From assembly GCA_965656085.1 (NCBI GenBank), contig CBFHJA010000004.1:74566-138565 (forward strand): 64,000 bases of DNA. Reading direction: 5' to 3'. This document shows positions 23,118-31,745 of this stretch, piece by piece. This DNA is from Aliishimia sp965656085. GTDB taxonomy: Bacteria; Pseudomonadota; Alphaproteobacteria; Rhodobacterales; Rhodobacteraceae. Below the pieces are notes generated by a model. That model saw only the letters and a list, made by a program, of their open reading frames with translations. It was not told the origin of the DNA and did no database searches. Within the stretch, counting starts at the first letter, position 1, and each line of letters opens with the position of its first letter. A program made the translations under genes and the position numbers.

Positions 23118-23155
23118 GGCGCGCCGCGTCCGGTTCCAACAGCCCAGAGCCCAAC

Positions 23156-23190
23156 AAAAAAGGGAGCCCGAGGATCGACCCCGGGCTCCC
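23156..23190 (-). terminator. Intrinsic terminator of the second VPLPA-CTERM gene
   Basis: Read on the minus strand: GGGAGCCCGGGG, loop, CCTCGGGCTCCC, then TTTTTT. It lies 21 bases after the VPLPA-CTERM stop. Confidence 0.85.
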
Positions 23191-23210
23191 TCTGTCATGG
23201 GGTCAGGCGC

Positions 23211-24542
23211 TTAAGCGGCTTTCTTGCGACGGCGCGCAGCGGCGCCCAGACCCGCAACGCCACCGAGCAGCAGCAGCGCACTCGCCGGGAGCGGCACGGG
23301 TGCGGCGGCATAGGTGGTCGCGCGCAGGGTGAAGCTGTCGTTGGACGAGGCGAAGGCATCGCTGATCGCCACCGCAAAGGTCAGGTTCAGGTTCGCCAGA
23401 TCTTCGATCGCGTCGACGAAGAGATCGGTGCCAAAGCCAAGCGGGTTGCCAAGGGCATCGACGAGGTTCGTCGCCATCCACGCTTCCATCGCGGCGGAAA
23501 TGCCATTCTCGGAATCGTAGCCGAAATCATAGGCGAAGAACTCTTCGGTGATCGGGCGGACGCCGATATCGTTGGCCGCAGGAAGGCCGCCGGTATCCGT
23601 CCCATCCGCCTCGCGGCGGAACTCCCAGCCGGTCTCGGTGGCCCACGCCATCACCAGCGGGTCCGCGTTGCCCGGATCATAGTCGAAGAGCAGACCCTCA
23701 GGGACCAGATCCTGCGAGAGCCAGTTCGAGAACGTGTCCGCGTAGGAGCCATAATAGCCGTCCGACGTGATCGCGTCCTCGGTCTGCACCACGTTGAAGC
23801 CCGCGCGCTCCTCGGTGTCGAAGAAGCCCTTGAGCTCCAGCGGGTTGGGGTTGAGCGGCTCGCCGCCGAACAGGCCGAACGGATACTGGCTGAAGGAGGA
23901 CAGATCGTTCGGGCCGTATTCCACGCCATCCGCGTTGGTGCCGAAGCGCAGCCCGTCCCCTGTGCCGGACGCGGTGAAGTCATCGCCCACCCCGGTGCCC
24001 AACTCGACATTGAAGCCGTCAAGCTGGCCGCCCGTGACGTTGATCAGGCGGTGATAGACTTGGTAGATCGACTCCTGAACCCCCGTATCGGGGTTTTCGG
24101 ACACGTCGAAGACCAGATCGATGGAGCCTGCATCGGTCACCTGTTGCTTGATCCGCTTGCCGGACTGGAACCCGCTGGTGCAGGTCGCCGTGCTCGACGC
24201 CATGATGCAGCCGGCATAGAGATCATCATCGTCGCCGCCATAGATTTCCTGAACGACCTTGGCGCCCGGTTCATTCGATTCCGGAAAAGTATACACGATC
24301 TTGCCGTTGGTTTCGGCGCCTGTCGTGTTGATTGTACCAAGATCAAGCTCTGGCTGTTCCAGGCCTGTTGGGTTCACCGTGCGGTCATAGACGACAGTTG
24401 CCCCGCCGCTGCCGTCCGTGTCTTCCGGTCCTGGCACAACGTTTTCGAGATTCCATGAGTCAATTGACGCCGCCGCGCTTATCTGCGGGAGCGCCAAGGC
24501 GCTGGACAGAAGCAGTCCAGCCAATAGAGTTCTTGTCTTCAA
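23211..24542 (-). CDS. Large VPLPA-CTERM sorting domain protein
   Basis: A 443-residue exported protein. It has a signal peptide (MKTRTLLAGLLLSSALALPQ, cleavage near SAAA), an acidic Asp/Gly-rich beta-type body (for example YGGDDDDLYAG) with one Cys pair (GCIMASSTATC), and the C-terminal signal VPLPASA, a hydrophobic stretch and RRRKKAA. It would be processed by an exosortase of the VPLPA-specific type and delivered to the cell envelope or exopolymer. The body resembles the 'choice-of-anchor' group in organisation, but the assignment is not certain. It has its own terminator. Confidence 0.85.
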   Translation of the reverse strand: MKTRTLLAGLLLSSALALPQISAAASIDSWNLENVVPGPEDTDGSGGATVVYDRTVNPTGLEQPELDLGTINTTGAETNGKIVYTFPESNEPGAKVVQEIYGGDDDDLYAGCIMASSTATCTSGFQSGKRIKQQVTDAGSIDLVFDVSENPDTGVQESIYQVYHRLINVTGGQLDGFNVELGTGVGDDFTASGTGDGLRFGTNADGVEYGPNDLSSFSQYPFGLFGGEPLNPNPLELKGFFDTEERAGFNVVQTEDAITSDGYYGSYADTFSNWLSQDLVPEGLLFDYDPGNADPLVMAWATETGWEFRREADGTDTGGLPAANDIGVRPITEEFFAYDFGYDSENGISAAMEAWMATNLVDALGNPLGFGTDLFVDAIEDLANLNLTFAVAISDAFASSNDSFTLRATTYAAAPVPLPASALLLLGGVAGLGAAARRRKKAA

Positions 24543-24883
24543 GAGTTTCCCCTTTCACATCCAATATACAACCGGACCACCGGCACGCCGCAGGCAGAGG
24601 CAGGCATGCAAGTTTCCGAATGTTTGGAAAACTAGGCAGGCGCCGGGCCCCGAGATTGACAAATGTCAATTGGCGGCGGCGGCGTGCCGCTTTCCGCCAA
24701 TGCGGGTAGATTATTCAATCCTTGGTAGAAAATCCCACCCGATATGCGCGTATCTGCCGGGCCGCCATGCGGTCGCACCGTTGGAAACCCGAGTCGAATC
24801 AATGTCCTGACAGGGACGCGGCGATCTGCGACGTGCCGCGTTCATGCGCCCGCAACAGACACGCGCGCAGCTTGCGACATGCT
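24543..24883. other. Intergenic region without recognisable gene
   Basis: Lies between the start of the VPLPA-CTERM gene and the end of pncB. It holds a palindrome TTGACA-AA-TGTCAA (24656-24669), which could serve as an operator or a -35 element on either strand, but no convincing -10 accompanies it. No RNA gene or coding sequence is apparent. Confidence 0.5.
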
Positions 24884-26176
24884 CTAAACCACGACGTCCA
24901 TCGCAGCCTGCTCACCAACCTCGAACACACGCTTGTAGCGCTCGACCTCGTCCTCGGGTCCCATCGCCTTGTTCGGATTGTCCGACAGCTTCACCGTGGG
25001 CCGCCCATTTGCCGCGACCGCCTTGCAGACCAGCGAGAAGGGCGCGAGCGCGTCGTTGGGCGCGAGCCCGCGAAAGTCATTGGTCAGCAGCGTGCCCCAG
25101 CCGAAGGACACCCGGGTCCGGCCCACGAATTGGCGGTGCAATTCGGCGATCTTGGCCTCATCCAGCCCATCGGAGAAAATCACCAGTTTCTGGCGGGGGT
25201 CCTCGCCGCGCGCCTTCCACCAGTCAATCGCGATCTCGGCCCCGGTCGCCGGATCACCGCTGTCGATGCGGATGCCGGTCCAGCCCGCCAGCCAGTCCGG
25301 GGCGTTCGCCAGAAAGCCTGTCGTGCCATAGGTATCCGGCAGAATGATGCGCAGATTGCCATCATGCTCCTCGTGCCAGTCCGAGAGCACGTCATAGGGC
25401 GCGCGGGCCAGATCTTCGTCACTCTCGGCAAGCGCGGAATAGACCATCGGCATCTCATGCGCGTTGGTGCCGATGGCCTCCAGATCGCGGTTCTTGGCGA
25501 TCAGGCAGTTGGAGGTGCCGACAAAGGACTCGCCCAGCCCTTCCGTCATCGCCTGCACCGCCCAGTCCTGCCAGAGGAACGAGTGCCGCCGCCGCGTGCC
25601 GAAATCGGCCACCCGCAGCCCGTCCAAGTGGCGCAGCGCCTCGATCTTCTCCCAGAGCTTGGTCATCGCGCGGGCATAGAGCACCTGCAACTCGAAGCGC
25701 CCCATCGTGTTCAGCACCGCACGGCCCCTGAGCTCCATCAGCACCGCGAGCGCGGGGATTTCCCACAGCATCACCTCGGGCCACGCGCCCTCGAAAGTGA
25801 GCTCGTATTGGTCGCCCTTGCGCTCAAGGTAGTAGGGCGGCAGGCGCAGGGCCTCGAACCAATCCATGAATTCTGGGGAGAACATCTGGCGCTTGCCATA
25901 GAAGGTATTGCCCCGCATCCATGTGCTTTCGCCGCGGGAGAGGCTGAGGGAGCGGATGTGGTCAAGCTGTTCACGCAGCTCGCCTTCGTCGATAAGGTCC
26001 GCGAGGGGGATATGGGTGGAGCGGTTGATGAGCGAGAAGGTGACGGTGGTGTCCGGGCGGTTGCGGAACACCGATTGGCACATCAGGAGCTTGTAGAAGT
26101 CGGTGTCGATGAGCGACCGCACGATGGGGTCGATCTTCCAACGATGGTTCCAGACGCGGGTGGCGATGTCGACCAT
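24884..26176 (-). CDS. pncB: Nicotinate phosphoribosyltransferase
   Basis: A 430-residue enzyme that makes nicotinate mononucleotide from nicotinate and PRPP in the NAD salvage (Preiss-Handler) pathway. Recognised by SLIDTDFYKLLM near the N-terminus, FGTRRRHSFLWQ (about 200-211), GTSNCLIA and the C-terminal RIDSGDP and FSDGLDEAKI motifs. The start at 26176 follows GAGGAG; the in-frame extension to 26233 is not family-like. It lies downstream of pncA on the same strand, with a foreign-looking gene between them. Confidence 0.95.
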   Translation of the reverse strand: MVDIATRVWNHRWKIDPIVRSLIDTDFYKLLMCQSVFRNRPDTTVTFSLINRSTHIPLADLIDEGELREQLDHIRSLSLSRGESTWMRGNTFYGKRQMFSPEFMDWFEALRLPPYYLERKGDQYELTFEGAWPEVMLWEIPALAVLMELRGRAVLNTMGRFELQVLYARAMTKLWEKIEALRHLDGLRVADFGTRRRHSFLWQDWAVQAMTEGLGESFVGTSNCLIAKNRDLEAIGTNAHEMPMVYSALAESDEDLARAPYDVLSDWHEEHDGNLRIILPDTYGTTGFLANAPDWLAGWTGIRIDSGDPATGAEIAIDWWKARGEDPRQKLVIFSDGLDEAKIAELHRQFVGRTRVSFGWGTLLTNDFRGLAPNDALAPFSLVCKAVAANGRPTVKLSDNPNKAMGPEDEVERYKRVFEVGEQAAMDVVV

Positions 26177-26296
26177 GGGGCGCTCCTCTTGGGCCGGTTC
26201 TTTGTGCCAAGGCGCAACTGGCGGGGCAAGCAATTTAGACGACGCTGCTACGGCTCAGTCGCCTAAGCAAAATCCAAGTAGTTTCAAGATTTGGCT

Positions 26297-26920
26297 TTAT
26301 TTGCCTAGACGTTCAAACCATGGGTATCTCGCGTTTGGGACAACCTTCTCTAAATCACTTTCATCGTCGTCAAAAAGATCGACGTTCCAACGACCTAAAA
26401 ATCCTTGCGCAGCACACCATGCAGCGACGACTGCGTCTGCTTTGTCATCTGCTCTTCTGGCATTTGCAGGACTGCCATCATGGTTCGCTTTGATGTCTGC
26501 GTAGTGTGCCAAGACGCTCTGCGCTCCTGAGCTGTTATCGCGCAAAGCACGGATAAGTAGTTTTGGGTGGCTTTCGAACACAGGCAAGCCAGTCTTGGCC
26601 GCTCGTTGCGCGACCATGGCCCCATTCAAGGTCATAGAACTGTACAAGCCATTCTGAGCAATCACGCTGGATCCATACTCTCGATAGTGCTGTCTTAATT
26701 TGTTATCGCACTCTCGACTGCCTGAAGGCGACCACGCCATAAGTGTATCAATTCCAATTGCACTGGCGTGTTTTCGCTCTTCAAACCACTCCCAAGCCTC
26801 ACCAGCATTTTTTGCAGTCTCGCAATCTGGATCACCGCATATCTCTCCAGCGCAGTTAATCTCCAGCGCCGCAACTCCATTTTTGCCTTCTCCGCCCGGA
26901 TCGTAGCCTAAGAAGAGCAC
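26297..26920 (-). CDS. DUF429-like protein inserted between pncA and pncB
   Basis: A 207-residue protein. The start MLFLGYDPGGEGKNGVAAL and the later GIDTLMAWS, CDNKLRQHYREYG and ADDKADAVVAAWCA resemble DUF429 proteins, predicted RNase H-fold nucleases with acidic catalytic residues; the assignment is tentative. Its GC content is visibly lower than its neighbours (about 43% in a sampled 60 bases) and it overlaps the end of pncA by 13 bases. These points suggest acquisition by transfer into the NAD salvage operon. No defence or mobile genes accompany it. Confidence 0.7.
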   Translation of the reverse strand: MLFLGYDPGGEGKNGVAALEINCAGEICGDPDCETAKNAGEAWEWFEERKHASAIGIDTLMAWSPSGSRECDNKLRQHYREYGSSVIAQNGLYSSMTLNGAMVAQRAAKTGLPVFESHPKLLIRALRDNSSGAQSVLAHYADIKANHDGSPANARRADDKADAVVAAWCAAQGFLGRWNVDLFDDDESDLEKVVPNARYPWFERLGK

Positions 26921-27507
26921 AGGTTGACCCCAGCAGACCGCATCCCCTCTTGGGCCGCCGCCAGCGACCCATCGAGATCAATCGCGCGGCAGAGGTCCTC
27001 GCGGACGGTGACGTCTATGTCCAGCTTGGCCGCATCTACGGCGGAGAAGTTGACGCAGAAGTCCAGGGCCAAGCCGACGCACGTGATGGCGGAGATGCCG
27101 CGGGTGCGGAGGTAGCCTGTGAGGCCCGTGGCCGTCGTGTGGTCGTTCTCGAAGAACGCGGAGTAGCTGTCGATCTCCGGGTTGAAGCCCTTGCGGATGA
27201 TGAGGTCGGCGGGCGCGAGGTTCAGGTCCTTGTGGAACGCGGCGCCCTCTGTGCCTTGGATGCAATGGTCGGGCCAGAGGACCTGCGGGCCGTAATGCAT
27301 GTCCACCATGTCATAGGGGTTTTTGCCCGGGTGCGAGGAGGCGAAGGACGAATGGCCCGCCGGGTGCCAGTCCTGCGTCAGGATCACCGCGTCGAACGCG
27401 GGCATCAGGGCGTTGATACCCGGCACGATCTCATCGCCGCCCGGGACCGCCAAAGCGCCGCCGGGGCAAAAGTCGTTCTGGACGTCGATAACGAGCAGGG
27501 CGTGCAT
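26908..27507 (-). CDS. pncA: Nicotinamidase
   Basis: A 199-residue cysteine hydrolase that converts nicotinamide to nicotinate. The catalytic Asp is in VIDVQNDFCPGGALAVPGG (Asp8 of MHALLVIDVQ), the metal site in TQDWHPAGHSSFA, and the nucleophile Cys in CVGLALDFCVNFSA. The C-terminal end (MRSAGVNLCSS) overlaps the DUF429-like gene, so its last codons may have been remade at the insertion. Upstream of pncB in the same direction, it forms the NAD salvage operon. Confidence 0.94.
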   Translation of the reverse strand: MHALLVIDVQNDFCPGGALAVPGGDEIVPGINALMPAFDAVILTQDWHPAGHSSFASSHPGKNPYDMVDMHYGPQVLWPDHCIQGTEGAAFHKDLNLAPADLIIRKGFNPEIDSYSAFFENDHTTATGLTGYLRTRGISAITCVGLALDFCVNFSAVDAAKLDIDVTVREDLCRAIDLDGSLAAAQEGMRSAGVNLCSS

Positions 27508-27669
27508 GGGGTATCCTTCCTGTGAGTGTCGCGGGCACGATAGGGGGCTGGCAGGCCCCGGATCAAGCCCGGGGCGGGGGCGGCCGCTTGATCCCGGTCA
27601 ATGCGGGCGCGGCGCGGGCGTGTAAGCCATGATGCGTTCCAACACGTCCATCAGCCACAGGAGTGTGAC

Positions 27670-28212
27670 ATGAAACTGCTCATTGCCTATGCCTCCACCG
27701 AAGGTCACACGCGCAAGATCGCGCGTCACATCGCGGACCGGCTCGTGGAGCACGGTCACGGGGTCGAGCTTTTGCCGCTTGGCGACGCGGAGGATCTGGA
27801 CCCCCGGCGCTTTGACCGGGCGATCCTCGCCGCCTCGCTCCATGTCGGGCATTACCAGCACGCGCTCACAGCCTTTGTCACCGCGCATCGGGACTGGCTC
27901 GCGACCCATCCGGCGCTGTTTCTGTCCGTCTCGCTCGCCGCCGCCGGACATGACGCCGAGGACTGGCGGGCGCTCGATCAGATCATGGCGGATCTCACCG
28001 AGGCCACCGGCTGGACGCCGGACCGGGTGATACAGGTGGCCGGGGCCTACACGCCCTCGCGCTACGATCTGGTGCGGCGGCTCATCATGCGGCGGATCGT
28101 GGCGAAGAAGGACCCCGGGATCGACCCGGCGGCAGACAAGGTCTATACCGACTGGGCCGTGCTGGACGCCGGGGTGGAGGACTGGCTTGCCGGAGACGGG
28201 CCAAGCGCCTAA
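27670..28212 (+). CDS. HemG-like flavodoxin-domain protein
   Basis: A 180-residue flavodoxin-fold protein with the FMN phosphate loop ASTEGHTRKIARHIADRL (residues 8-25), AASLHVGHYQ (about 57-66) and RYDLVRRLIMRRI followed by VYTDW near the C-terminus. These match menaquinone-dependent protoporphyrinogen IX oxidase (HemG) of E. coli, which oxidises protoporphyrinogen in haem synthesis. Whether this member has that activity is not certain, as many alphaproteobacteria use HemJ. The start at 27670 follows AGGAG. It is 10 bases ahead of trhO. Confidence 0.8.
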   Translation: MKLLIAYASTEGHTRKIARHIADRLVEHGHGVELLPLGDAEDLDPRRFDRAILAASLHVGHYQHALTAFVTAHRDWLATHPALFLSVSLAAAGHDAEDWRALDQIMADLTEATGWTPDRVIQVAGAYTPSRYDLVRRLIMRRIVAKKDPGIDPAADKVYTDWAVLDAGVEDWLAGDGPSA

Positions 28213-28222
28213 GAGAGCCACC

Positions 28223-29119
28223 ATGTTCACTGTCGCTGCCCTCTATCACTTTACCCGCTTCGAGGACCCCACCGCGCTCAAAGGCCCGCTTGCCGCGCGC
28301 CTGTGCAAGCACGGGGTGACAGGCACGCTTTTGCTCGCGCAAGAGGGGATCAACGGGACCATTGCAGGCACGCGCGCGGGGATTGACGCCGCATTGGCGC
28401 ATATCCGCGCCCTGCCCGGCTGCGCAGATCTGGAGTGGAAGGAAAGCACCGCCACAGAGCAGCCCTTCCGCAAGCTCAAGGTGCGGCTCAAGCGCGAGAT
28501 CGTCACCATGGGCCAGCCCGATGTCGATCCGCGCGCCAGGGTCGGGCATTATGTCGAGCCGAAGGACTGGAACGATCTGATCCGGGCGGAGGACGTGGCG
28601 GTGATCGACACGCGCAACGATTATGAAGTTGCGATCGGCACGTTCGACGGGGCCATCGATCCGCAGACCAAGAGCTTTGGCGAGTTTCCGCAGTGGTGGG
28701 AGGCCAACAAGGACCGCTTCCACAACAAGCGGATCGCGATGTTCTGCACCGGGGGCATTCGCTGCGAGAAATCCACCAATTTCCTGCTCGGGCAAGGCGT
28801 CGAAGATGTCTATCACCTCAAAGGCGGCATCCTGAAATATCTCGAAGAGGTGCCCGAAGACGAGAGCACTTGGGACGGGTCCTGCTTTGTCTTTGACGGG
28901 CGGGTGAGCGTCGAGCACGGGCTGCGCGAAGGTCCGCACCTGCTCTGCCATGCCTGCCGGCGGCCGATCCTGCCCGAAGATCAGAGTCGGCCCGAATATG
29001 AGCACGGCGTCAGTTGCCATCACTGCGTGGACGAGACCTCCGAAGAGGACAAGGCGCGGTTCCGCGAGCGGCAAAAGCAGATCCACCTCGCCGAGGCGCG
29101 CGGCGAACGGCATCTCTAG
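28223..29119 (+). CDS. trhO: tRNA uridine 5-hydroxylase, rhodanese type
   Basis: A 298-residue protein with an N-terminal acylphosphatase-like domain (LLLAQEGINGTIAG) and a rhodanese domain with active-site Cys in FCTGGIRCEKS (about residues 176-186). A C-terminal zinc-like Cys set (CHACRRP and CHHC) is present. TrhO (YceA) hydroxylates U34 of some tRNAs using oxygen-dependent chemistry. The start at 28223 follows AAGAGAG. It may be co-transcribed with the HemG-like gene. Confidence 0.93.
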   Translation: MFTVAALYHFTRFEDPTALKGPLAARLCKHGVTGTLLLAQEGINGTIAGTRAGIDAALAHIRALPGCADLEWKESTATEQPFRKLKVRLKREIVTMGQPDVDPRARVGHYVEPKDWNDLIRAEDVAVIDTRNDYEVAIGTFDGAIDPQTKSFGEFPQWWEANKDRFHNKRIAMFCTGGIRCEKSTNFLLGQGVEDVYHLKGGILKYLEEVPEDESTWDGSCFVFDGRVSVEHGLREGPHLLCHACRRPILPEDQSRPEYEHGVSCHHCVDETSEEDKARFRERQKQIHLAEARGERHL

Positions 29120-29180
29120 CCGTCATGCCTTTTACGCGCTGCAAAGATGCCGGGAGGGCCACCATGCGGCCCGCCACAAT

Positions 29181-29310
29181 CGTTAACGCAGGGCCACCGT
29201 CCGGTGCGTTAACCCGCGAACGAATCAAAAACGAGCCATACAAGTGCCATACGCGCAGCCATACGCCGGGCCATACGGCTGCCAGACCTTGTTTTACTGG
29301 CGTTAACGGC
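29181..29310. repeat. Dispersed repeat, copy 3 (long form)
   Basis: Contains GTTAACGC units, then GAGCCATACAAGTGCCATACG ... units (29234-29285) of GCCATACG at about 16-base spacing, then CTTGTTTTACTGGCGTTAAC. It matches 48620-48755 closely in order and wording, and shares the GCCATACGCC unit with copies 1 and 2. It lies after trhO, before the convergent MFS gene. Confidence 0.7.
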
Positions 29311-29397
29311 TGAATTCACGTTTTTCGTGACATTCAGGGCGCCCAACGTGCGCTGCGTTAACCTTTCAAGTCCTGCGACCTGCGCGCGGCGGTCACC

Positions 29398-30630
29398 TCA
29401 CGCCGGGGCCGCGCTGCCCGGGTGGCGCGTGCGGGTGCGGGACAAGAGCCAGAGCATGATGCCGATATTGAGCCCGTTCCAGGCGATGCCATTGACGAAC
29501 GCCGCCGTGTAGGACCCGGTCAGGTCATAGATCCAGCCCGACATCCAGCCGCCCAGCGCCATGCCCATGATCGTCGTCATCAGAACGAAACCAACCCACG
29601 CCCCGGCCTCCTTGGCGGGCATGTATTCGCGCACGACCAGCGCGTAGGACGGCACGATCCCGCCTTGGCTCAGGCCGAAGATCAGCGACACGACATAAAG
29701 CGGCACCAGCCCGTCAGAGGGCAGGTAGAGCGCCAGCGCGATACACTGCAGCACCGAACCGATCAGCAGCGTCATCACCCCGCCGAGCTTGTCGGCCACC
29801 AGCCCGGAGATGATCCGCGAGACCACCCCGCCCATCAGCATCAGCGCCAGCATCTGCTGCCCGGCGGCGGGACCATAGCCAAGCCCCACGCAATAGGCGA
29901 CGATATGCACCTGCGGCATCGACATGGCCACGCAGCACCCGATCCCGGCGAGACCCAGCAGCAGCGCGAGATTGCGCGAGGACAGACCGGTATGCGCGGC
30001 CCGCGCCTCGGCGGCATTGCTGGCGAAGGCTTGCGCGCCAACCGAAACCGTGCGGCGCAGGGTGAAGGAGAGCGGGATCATCACCACGAGCGTGATCACC
30101 GAAAGCGTCAGATAGACCGCCCGCCAGTCGCCGCTGGCCAGCAGGTCGGACAGAAGCAGCGGCCAGACGGCGCCGGAGAGATAGTTACCGGACGCGACCA
30201 GCGCCACCGCAAGCCCGCGCTGGCGGTAGAACCAGTGCGAGATATCCGCGATCAGCGGGCCGAACCCGACAGCGGTGCCGAGCCCGAGAAACAGATGAAC
30301 CGCCGAGAGCGTCACGATATTGGACGCGAGCGTCGAGGCGGCGAAGGCCCCGGCGGAGACCAGAGCCGCGCCTTGCAGGCAACGACTGACCCCGAATTTG
30401 TCGACGAAGCGCCCGACGATAAAGTTGCCCAGCCCGAAGCCGATCATGGTGAGCGTGTAGGGCATCGACGACCACGCCCGGCTGGTGCCGAAATCGGCCT
30501 CGATATCCGGGAGCACCGCGATGGCCATCCACATCCCGACATTCGCGACGAGGGCCACGGCAAGGGTCAGCACGAGCCGCGCCCATGCGTAGCGCCCGTC
30601 CAATTCATGTGTGTCGGTGGTGACAGTCAT
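29398..30630 (-). CDS. MFS transporter
   Basis: A 410-residue inner-membrane protein with about 12 hydrophobic segments. The loop VGRFVDKFGVSRCLQ (about 72-86) matches the MFS motif between segments 2 and 3, and it looks like the monocarboxylate/oxalate-formate antiporter branch. The start at 30630 is preferred because the family begins near DTHELDGRYAWARL; the in-frame extension upstream has no ribosome site. The substrate is unknown. It is divergent from motB. Confidence 0.82.
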   Translation of the reverse strand: MTVTTDTHELDGRYAWARLVLTLAVALVANVGMWMAIAVLPDIEADFGTSRAWSSMPYTLTMIGFGLGNFIVGRFVDKFGVSRCLQGAALVSAGAFAASTLASNIVTLSAVHLFLGLGTAVGFGPLIADISHWFYRQRGLAVALVASGNYLSGAVWPLLLSDLLASGDWRAVYLTLSVITLVVMIPLSFTLRRTVSVGAQAFASNAAEARAAHTGLSSRNLALLLGLAGIGCCVAMSMPQVHIVAYCVGLGYGPAAGQQMLALMLMGGVVSRIISGLVADKLGGVMTLLIGSVLQCIALALYLPSDGLVPLYVVSLIFGLSQGGIVPSYALVVREYMPAKEAGAWVGFVLMTTIMGMALGGWMSGWIYDLTGSYTAAFVNGIAWNGLNIGIMLWLLSRTRTRHPGSAAPA

Positions 30631-30688
30631 GCCTTTACTTGGCGGTATCGGCGCTATGAGCGCAAGAGGGATTGCGGCGCTTGCGCCG

Positions 30689-30704
30689 TTAACCCGGAAG
30701 TAAC
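30689..30704 (+). promoter_or_regulatory. CtrA-like box upstream of motB
   Basis: TTAA-N7-GTAAC (30689-30704) differs at one position from the CtrA consensus TTAA-N7-TTAAC. CtrA controls flagellar genes in Rhodobacterales, which fits its position before motB-flgEKLI. Confidence 0.45.
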
Positions 30705-30748
30705 CCGCGACCGGTATGACCGATCTTGGGTGAATAAAGGTGGTGGAT

Positions 30749-31585
30749 ATGAGTGCGCAGGCAAACGTCGCGCCGATTATCATCAAGCGAAAGAAAATTA
30801 CCGGTGGCGACGGGCATCATGGCGGTGCCTGGAAAGTGGCATATGCCGACTTCGTCACCGCGATGATGGCCTTTTTCTTGCTGATGTGGCTGTTGAACGC
30901 AACGACTGAAAAGCAACGCAAGGGTATCGCGGATTACTTCGCGCCGACGATCGCGATCAGCCGGGTCTCCGGCGGCGGCGAGGGCGCGTTCGGGGGCGAT
31001 TCCGTATTCTCCGAAGAGACCTTGCCGCAGAACGGCACCGGCGCGACCTCGCAGCGCCCGACCGAGGCGAACCGCGCGCGGGGCGTGGTCGGGCAAGACG
31101 GCAAGACCGACGCGGAAGACGAGCGTTTCAAGGAAGTCGAGCGGGCCCTGATGGGGCGGGGCGGCGAATCGATGGTCGCGGAGAACGCGCTCGAACATAT
31201 CGTCACCCGTGTCACGGATGAGGGCTTTGTGATCGAGCTCTTCGATCTGCCCGGCGCCTTTCTCTTCGAGCCCGGCACTCAGGTGCCCACCGATCTTCTG
31301 CGCAGCCTTGCACGGCTCATCGAGAGCGTGACCCGCCCGGTGGCGAACACGGTGGCCGTCGAAGGCCATGTGGCGGCCCAGCCCATCGTCGTTGCGCGCT
31401 CCGAGGTCTGGGACAACTCGTCCGCCCGGGCCCACGCGATGCGGCTTTTGCTGACCGACAGCGGCATGCCGGCGGCGCGAATCTCCCGGGTGACGGGCCA
31501 TGCAGATCGCGAACCGGTGCTGCCTGATCCGATGTCTGTGCGCAACAATCGTCTGGAGGTGATCTTGCTGCGCGCACAAAAGTGA
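30749..31585 (+). CDS. motB: Flagellar motor stator protein MotB
   Basis: A 278-residue inner-membrane protein. The single N-terminal membrane segment holds the proton-binding aspartate in AYADFVTAMMAFFLLMWLL (Asp34), preceded by the typical PIIIKRKKITGG. The C-terminal half is the OmpA-like peptidoglycan-binding domain (VAVEGHVAAQP, SSARAHAMRLLL, VTGHADREP). It anchors the stator to peptidoglycan; the partner MotA is not in this window. The ATG at 30749 has AAAGG about 8 bases upstream; an earlier GTG is possible. It begins the flagellar group. Confidence 0.93.
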   Translation: MSAQANVAPIIIKRKKITGGDGHHGGAWKVAYADFVTAMMAFFLLMWLLNATTEKQRKGIADYFAPTIAISRVSGGGEGAFGGDSVFSEETLPQNGTGATSQRPTEANRARGVVGQDGKTDAEDERFKEVERALMGRGGESMVAENALEHIVTRVTDEGFVIELFDLPGAFLFEPGTQVPTDLLRSLARLIESVTRPVANTVAVEGHVAAQPIVVARSEVWDNSSARAHAMRLLLTDSGMPAARISRVTGHADREPVLPDPMSVRNNRLEVILLRAQK

Positions 31586-31745
31586 CAGACCGGGCGCGGC
31601 AGAATTTTCGCGCCTTTCCAGAGGAATAGATTAAAGTTTAACACACTCCCGCTGCGGCCCCATGGGCGCGTTAGCGGGCTGTTAAGCCGTCTGCGCCTAT
31701 TACTGTCCCCAAGATTGAGGATGGTGCAGCAGAAAGGCGTAACCA

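Noticed and set aside
24656..24669. TTGACA-AA-TGTCAA as a promoter pair
   Set aside because: No -10 element is found at the right distance on either strand.
24722..26266. A plus-strand frame running through the intergenic region and pncB
   Set aside because: It is antisense to pncB for most of its length, with no ribosome site and no recognised motif.
27551..27600. GC-rich palindrome between pncA and the HemG-like gene as a terminator
   Set aside because: No T-run follows, and the sequence is a common type of GC-rich repeat.
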